Shown piece after piece: positions 37,017-50,377 of a stretch of DNA of 64,000 nt (position 1 is its first letter; every line of letters begins with the position of its first letter). The position numbers were made by a program, and so were the translations under genes. Origin of the DNA: Cyprinodon diabolis (taxonomy: Eukaryota > Chordata > Actinopteri > Cyprinodontiformes > Cyprinodontidae); assembly GCA_030533445.1 (NCBI GenBank), contig JARPUW010000571.1, forward strand, positions 55,677 through 119,676, in the 5' to 3' direction. The notes beneath the pieces were generated by a model. It searched no databases and was not told the DNA's origin. It was given only the letters and a program-made list of their open reading frames with translations.

Positions 37017-37097
37017 ATAATAATAATAATAATACGCGGAATAAATATGTGCAATAGTAGTAGGTGGGCCATGCCTTCGGCATGTGGCCCCCCAATA
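37017..37097. repeat. Hairpin minisatellite at the end of U11 (1 copy)
   Basis: One copy; it differs from the other single copies in having CCCCCCAATA before ACTAG, i.e. one more AAT step. Confidence 0.95.
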
Positions 37098-40000
37098 ACT
37101 AGAAAATTTCTAAAGAAATTTTGAGGGGGGCCACCTACTGCCCGTCTGGGGAACCGGGCCAATACGGCCCTGGCAAGTGACGTCGGGGCTCCCCAGACCA
37201 ACTGCTTACGCCTTTAAGGGCTGCAGAGGGAAGGAAAGAGGTCAAGTTCATGGGCAAAGAGAGCTGTGTGCCACTTGTGCTGAAATCTGGGAAATAGACG
37301 TGCACAGCGTATGATGCACAAGCGTAATATCGGTTGTCCATATTGAACCACAGTGGGTAAAGCTCAGTTGGCGTGCTCCGCCCGCCTGCTAGGAGCCCTT
37401 GCAGCGATGAAAAAAATCACCAATGGCGGGCTCTGCCCGCCTGCTAAGAGCCATTGCAGTGATGAAATCACCAATGGCGGGCTCCGCCCGCCTTCTAAGA
37501 GCCATTGCAGTGATGAAATCACCAATGGCGGGCTCCGCCCGCCTTCTAAGAGCCATTGCAGTGATGAAATTACAAATGGCAATGAGCAATATGCCAGAAT
37601 GTATGAGTGTGTATAAGGAAGAGGCTTTTATTCTGTAGAGTCCCTGGAGTCTTATTTTGAAAGTCTATCATGGAAGTGCATCTAAAGATGGGTCATGCCC
37701 AGCAGTTATATAGAATCAATTTCCAAATGTTAAATCACTGGTTTTCCATGTTATTAGGTGAATAGTTGCTGTATTACAGAGTAAATGGGAGACTTTTATT
37801 GTGAAATTTGCTCTGGGTGTGTTTTGAAAAGGTCACTAGAGTCTAATAAAAACAACCTGGAAGAGTTTGGGTCATAATGTTGAGCCATTTGCATCAATTA
37901 ATGCATTAGTATAATCTAGAGGCTTTTATTTTGTAGGGTCGCTGGAGTCTTATTTTGAAAGTCCAACAGAGTTGTGTTTATAGAAAATGTTCAGACCCGT
38001 CAATGATAGTTGATTACTTTCCAATCGTTAAATCACTCTTTTTCCATGTTATTAGGGCAGTAGATGAAGCGGAAATGGGAGGCTTTTATTTTGAAATTTG
38101 CTATAGGGTGTGTTTTAAACAGTCTCCTAGAGTCTATTCTCTAAAACGGGGTTGAGTTTGGGTCATAATATTGAGCCATATAGGGCAATAAATATATGTA
38201 AAAAATATAGAGGCTTTTATTTTGTAGGGTCCCTGGAGTCTTATTTTGAAAGTCTATCAGTGCTGAGTGGCAAGGGAAGTGTCATGGACAGCAGTCATAT
38301 AGTATCCATTTCCCAATGTTAAATCAGTCCTTTCACCCTCCATTAGATTAATATGTGCTGTTTAAAACAGCAGAGGTAAAATCTGTTTGAAGCTTGGTAA
38401 CCTTGACAACGCTTAACGAGCCTCTCACTGACACAGACAACAGCTGCACTCACTATTGGTTTCTTCTTCCCAGGCTTTTTTGTATGGGAAGAACGGCAAC
38501 GAAAACAAACGACTACTGATCAAAAACCGTATGAGTTATTCAAAAAACATTTTCACCATGAGCATCAGCAATCCTTCGACTCCAAGTATACCAACTTTGG
38601 TGTATGTGTGTCATTCAGAACAATATTTATGACGACTTGAAAACACATAGTCTGATTCGTTTCTCTCCCATCTTCAGCTCAAAAAGAATGGAGAAAGGCT
38701 GAAACTCATCGACTTTAGGTTGGTCTGGAGGGTTTTTAAGGAAAAGTATTAATCCTACCGTAATTCCGAAGACATTGTGTGAGTCCAGAGGTTTCAGTCT
38801 ACAAACTGACCAAAAATGGTGACTGTAGCTCCAAATATGTGGCCGTGAGGGCGAGAATAAGATGTTTGATCTTAAAAAAATGGCCGCCTCACACTAAGAT
38901 TTCAGCAGCTGCACTCTAGCAGGCTGCTGCAGAAGCTAACTGTCAGCTAGCTTCCAGGTGCTTACCCTCCGAACAAACGACTGCTGAGCAAAAACCGTAA
39001 AAGATATCTGAAAAATTCTTTCAGTGAAAGCAACATCTATCCTTTGTCTCAGACTGGGGTAACCTTCATGTCTGTAGGTCTTTCACAACCCAAAACGAAG
39101 CACAAACAAAATGGTTGGCCCACCTGCTCCTCCCTTTGTTTGAACTGCAGGACCTCACTCTCACTCACCTTTTAGCTGCTAAAGCACCCCTCCGAACAAA
39201 CGACTGCTGAGTAAAAACCGTAAAAGGTGTCTGAAAAATTCTTTTTATCTAAGCGACAGCTATATCTTGTCTTCAATTGGAGTAACTTTCATGGCTGTAG
39301 GTCATCTACAAACTGAATGGGAAGAGAAAGAAAAAGAAAAAACGTTTCATCACACCTAAGCTTCTAATTGAGCTAGCTGCAGCAGGTCACTGTCACTCAG
39401 CTTTCAGGTGCTTAAAATGTCCTCCGAACAAACGACTGCTGAGCAAAAACCGTATGAGTTATTCAAAAAATTTTTTCACCGTGAGCGTCAGACATCCTTC
39501 GACTCCAACTATGCCAACTTTGGTGTATGTGTGTCATTCAGAAAAATATTTATGACGAGTTTAAAACACATAGTCTGATTCGTTTTTCTCCCCTCTTCTG
39601 CTCCAAAACCAATGAAAAACGGCTCTGATTTTCATCGACTTTAGGTCGGTCTGGAGGGTTTTTAAGGAAAAGTATTAATCCTACCGTAATTCCGAAGATA
39701 TTGTGTGGGTCCAGAGATTTCAGTCTACAAACTGACCAAAAATGGTGACTCTAGCTATAAATATGTGGCCGTGAGGGCGAGTTTAAAATGTTTTTTTGTG
39801 TTTAAAAAACGCCTGCCTCACACTCTAGCTTTTCAGTTGCTCCACTCTAGCAGGCTGGATTTTGCTAAAACTTTGTGGCGCTTGAGGTCTGATTATACAA
39901 AAACCGTAGCAGTTATCAACATACCGTCTTCAGTTTTAAATAGACGAAGGATTTATCTACAAACTGAGCTTCAAACTGTTTTTCTAGGTGAATGTATGCC

Positions 40001-40238
40001 GACACAGTGAAGTGCTGTTTTTTATGCTTTTTTTTTCCTCTCCCCATTCATTTCCTATGGGATTTTTTTGCGACGTTTTCGCTAATAATTCGCAAACCTT
40101 CGGACTAATGAGAAAGTTTTATACAAGCACACATCACCCCATTGGTCCCGACGCGTGTGCCAACTTTGGGCCCGATCCGCCAAACCGTGCGGGACTAGTT
40201 ACGCGCCGAAGTTTTGGGTATACGGGAGAATTATAATA
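37098..40238. repeat. Repeat unit U12 (delta family, 3,141 bp)
   Basis: Delta markers, with GGCAACGAAAACAAACG near 38494 (also U14 and U18), which disrupts the frame of the first 231 bp module. GTAATATCGGTTG near 37324 and GGCGTGCTCC near 37370 are shared with U15. AAAAGGTGTCTG near 39224 and GTCAGACATCC near 39486 are shared only with U18. No hairpin copy. Confidence 0.95.
37370..37574. repeat. Block B of U12: 51 bp array, 4 full monomers
   Basis: The 205 bp arrangement; the first hairpin is weakened by GGCGTGC in the left arm. Confidence 0.93.
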
Positions 40239-40510
40239 ACTAGAAAATTTCTAAAGAAATTTTGAGGGGGGCCACCTACTGCCCGTCTGGGGAACAGGGC
40301 CAATACGGCCCTGGCAAGTGATGTCGGGGCTCCCCAGACCAACTGCTTACGCCTTTGAGGGCTGCTGAGGGAAGGAAAGAGGGCTAGGTCATGGGCAAAG
40401 AGAGCTGTGTGCCACTTGTGCTGAAATCTGGGAAATAGACGTGCACAGCGTATGATGCAAAAGGGTAATATGGGTTGTCCATATTGAACCGCAGTGGGTA
40501 AAGCTCAGTT

Positions 40511-40715
40511 GGTGGGCTCCGCCCGCCTGCTAGGAGCCCTTGCAGCGATGAAAAAAATCACCAATGGCGGGCTCTGCCCGCCTGCTAAGAGCCATTGCAG
40601 TGATGAAATCACCAATGGCGGGCTCCGCCCGCCTTCTAAGAGCCATTGCAGTGATGAAATCACCAATGGCGGGCTCCGCCCGCCTTCTAAGAGCCATTGC
40701 AGTGATGAAATTACA
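40511..40715. repeat. Block B of U13: 51 bp array, 4 full monomers
   Basis: The 205 bp arrangement; the first monomer begins GGTGGGC. Confidence 0.93.
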
Positions 40716-43372
40716 AATGGCAATGAGCAATATGCCAGAATGTATGAGTGTGTATAAGGAAGAGGCTTTTATTCTGTAGAGTCCCTGGAGTCTTATTTTG
40801 AAAGTCTATCATGGAAGTGCATCTAAAGATGGGTCATGCCCAGCAGTTATATAGAATCAATTTCCAAATGTTAAATCACTGGTTTTCCATGTTATTAGGT
40901 GAATAGTTGCTGTATTACAGAGTAAATGGGAGACTTTTATTGTGAAATTTGCTCTGGGTGTGTTTTGAAAAGGTCACTAGAGTCTAATAAAAACAACCTG
41001 GAAGAGTTTGGGTCATAATGTTGAGCCATTTGCATCAATTAATGCATTAGTATAATCTAGAGGCTTTTATTTTGTAGGGTCGCTGGAGTCTTATTTTGAA
41101 AGTCCAACAGAGTTGTGTTTATAGAAAATGTTCAGACCCGTCAATGATAGTTGATTACTTTCCAATCGTTAAATCACTCTTTTTCCATGTTATTAGGGCA
41201 GTAGATGAAGCGGAAATGGGAGGCTTTTATTTTGAAATTTGCTATAGGGTGTGTTTTAAACAGTCTCCTAGAGTCTATTCTCTAAAACGGGGTTGAGTTT
41301 GGGTCATAATATTGAGCCATATAGGGCAATAAATATATGTAAAAAATATAGAGGCTTTTATTTTGTAGGGTCCCTGGAGTCTTATTTTGAAAGTCTATCA
41401 GTGCTGAGTGGCAAGGGAAGTGTCATGGACAGCAGTCATATAGTATCCATTTCCCAATGTTAAATCAGTCCTTTCACCCTCCATTAGATTAATATGTGCT
41501 GTTTAAAACAGCAGAGGTAAAATCTGTTTGAAGCTTGGTAACCTTGACAACGCTTAACGAGCCTCTCACTGACACAGACAACAACTGCACTCACTATTGG
41601 TTTCTTCTTCCCAGGCTTTTTTGTATGGGAAGAACGGCACCGAACAAACGACTACTGATCAAAAACCGTATGAGTTATTCAAAAAACATTTTCACCATGA
41701 GCATCAGCAATCCTTCGACTCCAACTATACCAACTTTGGTGTATGTGTGTCATTCAGAAAAATATTTATGACGAGTTGAAAACACATAGTCTGATTCGTT
41801 TTTCTCCCATCTTCAGCTCAAAAAGAATGGAGAAAGGCTGAAACTCTCATCCACTTTAGGTTGGTCTGGAGGGTTTTTAAGGCAAAGTATTAATCCTACC
41901 GTAATTCCGAAGACATTGTGTGAGTCCAGAGGTTTCAGTCTACAAACTGACCAAAAATGGTGACTGTAGCTCCAAATATGTGGCCGTGAGGGCGAGAATA
42001 AGATGTTTGATCTTAAAAAATGGCCGCCTCACACTAAGATTTCAGCAGCTGCACTCTAGCAGGCTGCTGCAGAAGCTAACTGTCAGCTAGCTTCCAGGTG
42101 CTTACCCTCCGAACAAACGACTGCTGAGCAAAAACCGTAAAAGATATCTGAAAAATTCTTTCAGTGAAAGCAACATCTATCCTTTGTCTCAGACTGGGGT
42201 AACCTTCATGTCTGTAGGTCTTTCACAACCCAAAACGAAGCACAAACAAAATGGTTGGCCCACCTGCTCCTCCCTTTGTTTGAACTGCAGGACCTCACTC
42301 TCACTCACCTTTTAGCTGCTAAAGCACCCCTCCGAACAAACGACTGCTGAGTAAAAACCGTAAAAGGTATCTGAAAAATTCTTTTTATCTAAGCGACAGC
42401 TATATCTTGTCTTCAATTGGAGTAACTTTCATGGCTGTAGGTCATCTACAAACTGAATGGGAAGAGAAAGAAAAAGAAAAAACGTTTCATCACACCTAAG
42501 CTTCTAATTGAGCTAGCTGCAGCAGGTCACTGTCACTCAGCTTTCAGGTGCTTAAAATGTCCTCCGAACAAACGACTGCTGAGCAAAAACCGTATGAGTT
42601 ATTCAAAAAATTTTTTCACCGTGAGCGTCAGTCATCCTTCGACTCCAACTATGCCAACTTTGGTGTATGTGTGTCATTCAGAAAAATATTTATGACGAGT
42701 TTAAAACACATAGTCGGATTCGTTTTTCTCCCCTCTTCTGCTCCAAAACCAATGAAAAACGGCTCTGATTTTCATCGACTTTAGGTCGGTCTGGAGGGTT
42801 TTTAAGGAAAAGTATTAATCCTACCGTAATTCCGAAGATATTGTGTGGGTCCAGAGATTTCAGTCTACAAACTGACCAAAAATGGTGACTCTAGCTATAA
42901 ATATGTGGCCGTGAGGGCGAGTTTAAAATGTTTTTTTGTGTTTAAAAAACGCCTGCCTCACACTCTAGCTTTTCAGTTGCTCCACTCTAGCAGGCTGGAT
43001 TTTGCTAAAACTTTGTGGCGCTTGAGGTCTGATTATACAAAAACCGTAGCAGTTATCAACATACCGTCTTCAGTTTTAAATAGACGAAGGATTTATCTAC
43101 AAACTGAGCTTCAAACTGTTTTTCTAGGTGAATGTATGCCGACACAGTGAAGTGCTGTTTTTTATGCTTTTTTTTTCCTCTCCCCATTCATTTCCTATGG
43201 GATTTTTTTGCGACGTTTTCGCTAATAATTCGCAAACCTTCGGACTAATGAGAAAGTTTTATACAAGCACACATCACCCCATTGGTCCCGACGCGTGTGC
43301 CAACTTTGGGCCCGATCCGCCAAACCGTGCGGGACTAGTTACGCGCCGAAGTTTTGGGTATACGGGAGAATT

Positions 43373-43447
43373 ATAATAATAATAATACGCGGAATAAATA
43401 TGTGCAATAGTAGTAGGTGGGCCATGCCTTCGGCATGTGGCCCCCCA
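43373..43447. repeat. Hairpin minisatellite at the end of U13 (1 copy)
   Basis: One intact copy after a (ATA)n run, ending CCCCCCA at the U14 start. Confidence 0.95.
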
Positions 43448-46400
43448 ACTAGAAAATTTCTAAAGAAATTTTGAGGGGGGCCACCTACTGCCCGTCTGGG
43501 GAACAGGGCCAATACGGCCCTGGCAAGTGATGTCGGGGCTCCCCAGACCAACTGCTTACGCCTTTGAGGGCTGCTGAGGGAAGGAAAGAGGGCTAGGTCA
43601 TGGGCAAAGAGAGCTGTGTGCCACTTGTGCTGAAATCTGGGAAATAGACGTGCACAGCGTATGATGCAAAAGGGTAATATGGGTTGTCCATATTGAACCG
43701 CAGTGGGTAAAGCTCAGTTGGTGGGCTCCGCCCGCCTGCTAGGAGCCCTTGCAGCGATGAAAGAAATCACCAATGGCGGGCTCTGCCCGCCTGCTAAGAG
43801 CCATTGCAGTGATGAAATCACCAATGGCGGGCTCCGCCCGCCTTCTAAGAGCCATTGCAGTGATGAAATCACCAATGGCGGGCTCCGCCCGCCTTCTAAG
43901 AGCCATTGCAGTGATGAAATTACAAATGGCAATGAGCAATATGCCAGAATGTATGAGTGTGTATAAGGAAGAGGCTTTTATTCTGTAGAGTCCCTGGAGT
44001 CTTATTTTGAAAGTCTATCATGGAAGTGCATCTAAAGATGGGTCATGCCCAGCAGTTATATAGAATCAATTTCCAAATGTTAAATCACTGGTTTTCCATG
44101 TTATTAGGTGAATAGTTGCTGTATTACAGAGTAAATGGGAGACTTTTATTGTGAAATTTGCTCTGGGTGTGTTTTGAAAAGGTCACTAGAGTCTAATAAA
44201 AACAACCTGGAAGAGTTTGGGTCATAATGTTGAGCCATTTGCATCAATTAATGCATTAGTATAATCTAGAGGCTTTTATTTTGTAGGGTCGCTGGAGTCT
44301 TATTTTGAAAGTCCAACAGAGTTGTGTTTATAGAAAATGTTCAGACCCGTCAATGATAGTTGATTACTTTCCAATCGTTAAATCACTCTTTTTCCATGTT
44401 ATTAGGACAGTAGATGAAGCGGAAATGGGAGGCTTTTATTTTGAAATTTGCTATAGGGTGTGTTTTAAACAGTCTCCTAGAGTCTATTCTCTAAAACGGG
44501 GTTGAGTTTGGGTCATAATATTGAGCCATATAGGGCAATAAATATATGTAAAAAATATAGAGGCTTTTATTTTGTAGGGTCCCTGGAGTCTTATTTTGAA
44601 AGTCTATCAGTGCTGAGTGGCAAGGGAAGTGTCATGGACAGCAGTCATATAGTATCCATTTCCCAATGTTAAATCAGTCCTTTCACCCTCCATTAGATTA
44701 ATATGTGCTGTTTAAAACAGCAGAGGTAAAATCTGTTTGAAGCTTGGTAACCTTGACAACGCTTAACGAGCCTCTCACTGACACAGACAACAGCTGCACT
44801 CACTATTGGTTTCTTCTTCCCAGGCTTTTTTGTATGGGAAGAACGGCAACGAAAACAAACGACTACTGATCAAAAACCGTATGAGTTATTCAAAAAACAT
44901 TTTGACCATGAGCATCAGCAATCCTTCGACTCCAAGTATACCAACTTTGGTGTATGTGTGTCATTCAGAACAATATTTATGACGACTTGAAAACACATAG
45001 TCTGATTCGTTTCTCTCCCATCTTCAGCTCAAAAAGAATGGAGAAAGGCTGAAACTCATCGACTTTAGGTTGGTCTGGAGGGTTTTTAAGGAAAAGTATT
45101 AATCCTACCGTAATTCCGAAGACATTGTGTGAGTCCAGAGGTTTCAGTCTACAAACTGACCAAAAATGGTGACTGTAGCTCCAAATATGTGGCCGTGAGG
45201 GCGAGAATAAGATGTTTGATCTTAAAAAAATGGCCGCCTCACACTAAGATTTCAGCAGCTGCACTCTAGCAGGCTGCTGCAGAAGCTAACTGTCAGCTAG
45301 CTTCCAGGTGCTTACCCTCCGAACAAACGACTGCTGAGCAAAAACCGTAAAAGATATCTGAAAAATTCTTTCAGTGAAAGCAACATCTATCCTTTGTCTC
45401 AGACTGGGGTAACCTTCATGTCTGTAGGTCTTTCACAACCCAAAACGAAGCACAAACAAAATGGTTGGCCCACCTGCTCCTCCCTTTGTTTGAACTGCAG
45501 GACCTCACTCTCACTCACCTTTTAGCTGCTAAAGCACCCCTCCGAACAAACGACTGCTGAGTAAAAACCGTAAAAGGTATCTGAAAAATTCTTTTTATCT
45601 AAGCGACAGCTATATCTTGTCTTCAATTGGAGTAACTTTCATGGCTGTAGGTCATCTACAAACTGAATGGGAAGAGAAAGAAAAAGAAAAAACGTTTCAT
45701 CACACCTAAGCTTCTAATTGAGCTAGCTGCAGCAGGTCACTGTCACTCAGCTTTCAGGTGCTTAAAATGTCCTCCGAACAAACGACTGCTGAGCAAAAAC
45801 CGTATGAGTTATTCAAAAAATTTTTTCACCGTGAGCGTCAGTCATCCTTCGACTCCAACTATGCCAACTTTGGTGTATGTGTGTCATTCAGAAAAATATT
45901 TATGACGAGTTTAAAACACATAGTCTGATTCGTTTTTCTCCCCTCTTCTGCTCCAAAACCAATGAAAAACGGCTCTGATTTTCATCGACTTTAGGTCGGT
46001 CTGGAGGGTTTTTAAGGAAAAGTATTAATCCTACCGTAATTCCGAAGATATTGTGTGGGTCCAGAGATTTCAGTCTACAAACTGACCAAAAATGGTGACT
46101 CTAGCTATAAATATGTGGCCGTGAGGGCGAGTTTAAAATGTTTTTTTGTGTTTAAAAAACGCCTGCCTCACACTCTAGCTTTTCAGTTGCTCCACTCTAG
46201 CAGGCTGGATTTTGCTAAAACTTTGTGGCGCTTGAGGTCTGATTATACAAAAACCGTAGCAGTTATCAACATACCGTCTTCAGTTTTAAATAGACGAAGG
46301 ATTTATCTACAAACTGAGCTTCAAACTGTTTTTCTAGGTGAATGTATGGCGACACAGTGAAGTGCTGTTTTTTATGCTTTTTTTTTCCTCTCCCCATTCA

Positions 46401-46588
46401 TTTCCTATGGGATTTTTTTGCGACGTTTTCGCTAATAATTCGCAAACCTTCGGACTAATGAGAAAGTTTTATACAAGCACACATCACCCCATTGGTCCCG
46501 ACGCGTGTGCCAACTTTGGGCCCGATCCGCCAAACCGTGCGGGACTAGTTACGCGCCGAAGTTTTGGGTATACGGGAGAATTATAATA
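43448..46588. repeat. Repeat unit U14 (delta family, 3,141 bp)
   Basis: Delta markers including GGCAACGAAAACAAACG near 44846. Private changes: GAAAGAAATCACC near 43759, TTAGGACAGTAG near 44403 and TTTTGACCATG near 44901. GTATGGCGACAC near 46344 (instead of GTATGCCGACAC) is shared with U2. No hairpin copy. Confidence 0.95.
43720..43924. repeat. Block B of U14: 51 bp array, 4 full monomers
   Basis: The 205 bp arrangement; GAAAGAAATCACC in the first monomer is private. Confidence 0.93.
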
Positions 46589-46860
46589 ACTAGAAAATTT
46601 CTAAAGAAATTTTGAGGGGGGCCACCTACTGCCCGTCTGGGGAACCGGGCCAATACGGCCCTGGCAAGTGACGTCGGGGCTCCCCAGACCAACTGCTTAC
46701 GCCTTTAAGGGCTGCAGAGGGAAGGAAAGAGGTCAAGTTCATGGGCAAAGAGAGCTGTGTGCCACTTGTGCTGAAATCTGGGAAATAGACGTGCACAGCG
46801 TATGATGCACAAGCGTAATATCGGTTGTCCATATTGAACCACAGTGGGTAAAGCTCAGTT

Positions 46861-47143
46861 GGCGTGCTCCACCCGCCTGCTAGGAGCCATTGCAGTGATG
46901 AAAAAAATCACCATTGGCGGGCTCCGCCCGCCTTCTAAAAGCCATTGCAGTGATGAAATCACCAATAGCGGGCTCTGCCCGCCTGCTAATAGCCATTGCA
47001 GTGATGTAATCACCATCGGCGGGCTCCGCCCGCCTGCTACCATTGGCGGGCTCCGCCCGCCTTGTAAAATCCATTGCAGTGATGAAATCACCATTGGCGG
47101 GCTCCGCCCGCCTTCTAAGAGCCATTGCAGTGATGAAATTACA
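46861..47143. repeat. Block B of U15: 51 bp array, 5 full + partial
   Basis: At 283 bp the longest version. Monomers carry private substitutions (CTAAAAGCC, AATAGCGGGC, CTTGTAAAATCC), so they are less homogenised than in other units. It holds the partial monomer (GCTACC) and also the GAAATTACA ending, i.e. features of both the 232 bp and 205 bp arrangements. Confidence 0.93.
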
Positions 47144-48066
47144 AGTGGCAATGAGCAATATGCCAGAATGTATGAGTGTGTATAAGGAAGAGGCTTTTAT
47201 TCTGTAGAGTCCCTGTAGTCCTTTTTTGAAAGTCCATCATGGATGTGCATCAAAAGATGGGTCATGCCCAGCAGTGATGTAGAATCCATTTCCAAATGTT
47301 AAATCACTGGTTTTCCATGTTATTAGGTGAATAGTTGCTGTATTACAGAGTAAATGGGAGACTTTTATTGTGAAATTTGCTCTGGGGTGTGTTTTGAAAA
47401 GGTCACTAGAGTCTAATAAAAACAACCTGGAAGAGTTTGGGTCATAATGTTGAGCCATTTGCATCAATTAATGCATTAGTATAATCTAGAGGCTTTTATT
47501 TTGTAGGGTCCCTGGAGTCTTATTTTGAAAGTCCAACAGAGTTGTGTTTAGAGAAAATGTTCAGACCCATCAATGATAGTTGATGACTTTCCAATCGTTA
47601 AATCACTCTTTTTCCATGTTATTAGGGCAGTAGATGAAGCGGAAATGGGAGGCTTTTATTTTGAAATTTGCCATAGGGTGTGTTTTAAACAGTCTCCTAG
47701 AGTCTATTCTCTAAAATGGGGTTGAGTTTGGGTCATAATGTTGAGCCATATAGGGCAATAAATATATGTAAAAAATATAGAGGCTTTTATTTTGTAGGGT
47801 CCCTGGAGTCTTATTTTGAAAGTCTATCAGTGTTGAGTGGCAAGGGAAGTGTCATGGACATCAGTCATATACTATCCATTTCCCAATGTTAAATCAGTCC
47901 TTTCACCCTCCATTAGATTAATATGTGCTGTTTAAAACAGCAGAGGTAAAATCTGTTTGAAGCTTGGTTACCTTGACAACGCTTAATGAGCCTCTAACTG
48001 ACACAGACAACAGCTGCACTCACTATTGGTTTCTTCTTCTCAGGCTTTTTTTATGGGAAGTCTGCT

Positions 48067-48295
48067 CCGAACAAAGGAGCGCTGAAGGAAAACCGTAAAT
48101 GGAATCTAAAAAATTATTTCAGTCTAAGCAACAGCAATCCTTTTTCTCAGACTGGGGGAACTTTCATGTCTGTAGGTCTTTCACAACCCAAAACGAAGCA
48201 CAAACAACATGGTTGGTCCCACCTGCTCCTCCCTTTGTTTTAACTGCAGCACTTCACTCTCACTCACATTTTACTGTAGCTGCTAAAGCACCCCT
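48067..48295. repeat. Extra 229 bp module in U15
   Basis: A fifth CCGAAC module, bounded by CCGAACAAAGGAGCGC at 48067 and the next CCGAACAAACGAC at 48296. It resembles the module starting at 48766 (CTCAGACTGGGG, TTTCATGTCTGTAGG, CACAACCCAAAACGAAGC) but carries many private differences. An ATG frame of 71 codons (48099-48314) spans it, without coding support. It is either an ancestral module lost elsewhere or an old private duplication. Confidence 0.85.
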
Positions 48296-50030
48296 CCGAA
48301 CAAACGACTGCTGAGCAAAAACCGTAGGAGTTATTTAAAAAACATTTTCACCATGAGCATCAGCAATCCTTCGACTCCAACTATACCAACTTTGGTGTAT
48401 GTGTGTCATTCAGAAAAATATTTATGACGAGTTGAAAACACATAGTCTGATTCGTTTCTCTCCCATCTTCAGCTCAAAAAGAATAGAGAAAGGCTGAAAC
48501 TCTCATCGACTTTAGGTTGGTCTGGAGGGTTTTTAAGGAAAAGTATTAATCCTACCGTAATTCCGAAGACATTGTGTGAGTCCAGAGGTTTCAGTCTACA
48601 AACTGACCAAAAATGGTGACTGTAGCTCCAAATATGTGGCCGTGAGGGCGAGAATAAGATGTTTGATCTGAAAAAAATGGCCGCCTCACACTAAGATTTC
48701 AGCAGCTGCACTCTAGCAGGCTGCTGCAGAAGCTAACTGTCAGCTAGCTTCCAGGTGCTTACCCTCCGAACAAACGACTGCTGAGCAAAAACCGTAAAAG
48801 ATATCTGAAAAATTCTTTCAGTGAAAGCAACATCTATCCTTTGTCTCAGACTGGGGTAACCTTCATGTCTGTAGGTCTTTCACAACCCAAAACGAAGCAC
48901 AAACAAAATGGTTGGCCCACCTGCTCCTCCCTTTCTTTTAACTGCAGGACCTCACTCTCACTCACCTTTTAGCTGCTAAAGCACCCCTCCGAACAAACGA
49001 CTGCTGAGTAAAAACCGTAAAAGGTATCTGAAAAATTCTTTTTATCTAAGCGACAGCTATATCTTGTCTTCGATTGGAGTAACTTTCATGGCTGTAGGTC
49101 ATCTACAACCTGAATGGGAAGAGAAAGAAAAAGAAAAAACGTTTCATCACACCTAAGCTTCTAATTGAGCTAGCTGCAGCAGGTCACTGTCACTCAGCTT
49201 TCAGGTGCTTAAAATGTCCTCCGAACAAACGACTGCTGAGCAAAAACCGTATGAGTTATTCAAAAAAATTTTTCACCGTGAGCGTCAGTCATCCTTCGAC
49301 TCCAACTATGCCAACTTTGGTGTATGTGTGTCATTCAGAAAAATATTTATGACGAGTTTAAAACACATAGTCTGATTCGTTTTTCTCCCCTCTTCTGCTC
49401 CAAAACCAATGAAAAACAGCTCTGATTTTCATCGACTTTAGGTCGGTCTGGAGGGTTTTTAAGGAAAAGTATTAATCCTACCGTAATTCCGAAGATATTG
49501 TGTGGGTCCAGAGATTTCAGTCTACAAACTGACCAAAAATGGTGACTCTAGGTATAAATATGTGGCCGTGAGGGCGAGTTTAAAATGTTTTTTTGTGTTT
49601 AAAAAACGCCTGCCTCACACTCTAGCTTTTCAGTTGCTCCACTCTAGCAGGCTGGATTTTGCTAAAACTTTGTGGCGCTTGAGGTCTGATTATACAAAAA
49701 CCGTAGCAGTTATCAACATACTGTCTTCAGTTTTAAATAGACGAAGGATTTATCTACAAACTGAGCTTCAAACTGTTTTTCTAGGTGAATGTATGCCGAC
49801 ACAGTGAAGTGCTGTTTTTTTATGCTTTTTTTTTCCTCTCCCCATTCATTTCCTATGGGATTTTTTTGCGACGTTTTCGCTAATAATTCGCAAACCTTCG
49901 GACTAATGAGAAAGTTTTATACAAGCACACATCACCCCATTGGTCCCGACGCGTGTGCCAACTTTGGGCCCGATCCGCCAAACCGTGCGGGACTAGTTAC
50001 GCGCCGAAGTTTTGGGTATACGGGAGAATT

Positions 50031-50105
50031 ATAATAATAATAATACGCGGAATAAATATGTGCAATAGTAGTAGGTGGGCCATGCCTTCGGCATGTGGCC
50101 CCCCA
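50031..50105. repeat. Hairpin minisatellite at the end of U15 (1 copy)
   Basis: One copy, standard in sequence even though the unit carrying it is the most divergent. Confidence 0.95.
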
Positions 50106-50377
50106 ACTAGAAAATTTCTAAAGAAATTTTGAGGGGGGCCACCTACTGCCCGTCTGGGGAACCGGGCCAATACGGCCCTGGCAAGTGACGTCGGGGCTCC
50201 CCAGACCAACTGCTTACGCCTTTGAGGGCTGCTGAGGGAAGGAAAGAGGGCAAGTTCATGGGCAAAGAGAGCTGTGTGCCACTTGTGCTGAAATCTGGGA
50301 AATAGACGTGCACAGCGTATGATGCACAAGGGTAATATGGGTTGTCCATATTGAAACACAGTGGGTAAAGCCCAGTT

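Larger units (their letters stand above)
33855..37097. repeat. Repeat unit U11 (alpha family, 3,243 bp)
   Basis: Has the same internal spacings as U6, U9 and U17: the 66-codon frame at +884 and the 101-codon frame at +2,634 from the unit start. GGGCTAATACGG near 33913 and CAAAGAAAGC near 34013 link it most closely to U6. Ends in one hairpin copy whose last linker is AATA instead of A before ACTAG. Confidence 0.95.
40239..43447. repeat. Repeat unit U13 (gamma family, 3,209 bp)
   Basis: A mosaic: blocks A-C are of the delta arrangement (51 bp array without the 27 bp partial monomer; CATAATATTGAGCC near 41305), while block D carries the gamma markers CATCCACTTTAGG near 41849 and GGCAAAGTATT near 41881. 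TCGGA replaces TCTGA near 42714. Ends in one hairpin copy. Confidence 0.95.
46589..50105. repeat. Repeat unit U15 (archaic, most divergent, 3,517 bp)
   Basis: Has the largest 51 bp array (five full monomers plus a 27 bp partial one) with many private substitutions, block C variants shared with U5, and an extra 229 bp module at 48067-48295. From about 48340 on it returns to beta-like sequence close to U19 (TCTTCGATTGG, CAACCTGAATGGG followed by TTTCATCACACC, AAACAGCTCTG). One extra T in the T-run near 49813. Ends in one hairpin copy. Confidence 0.94.
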
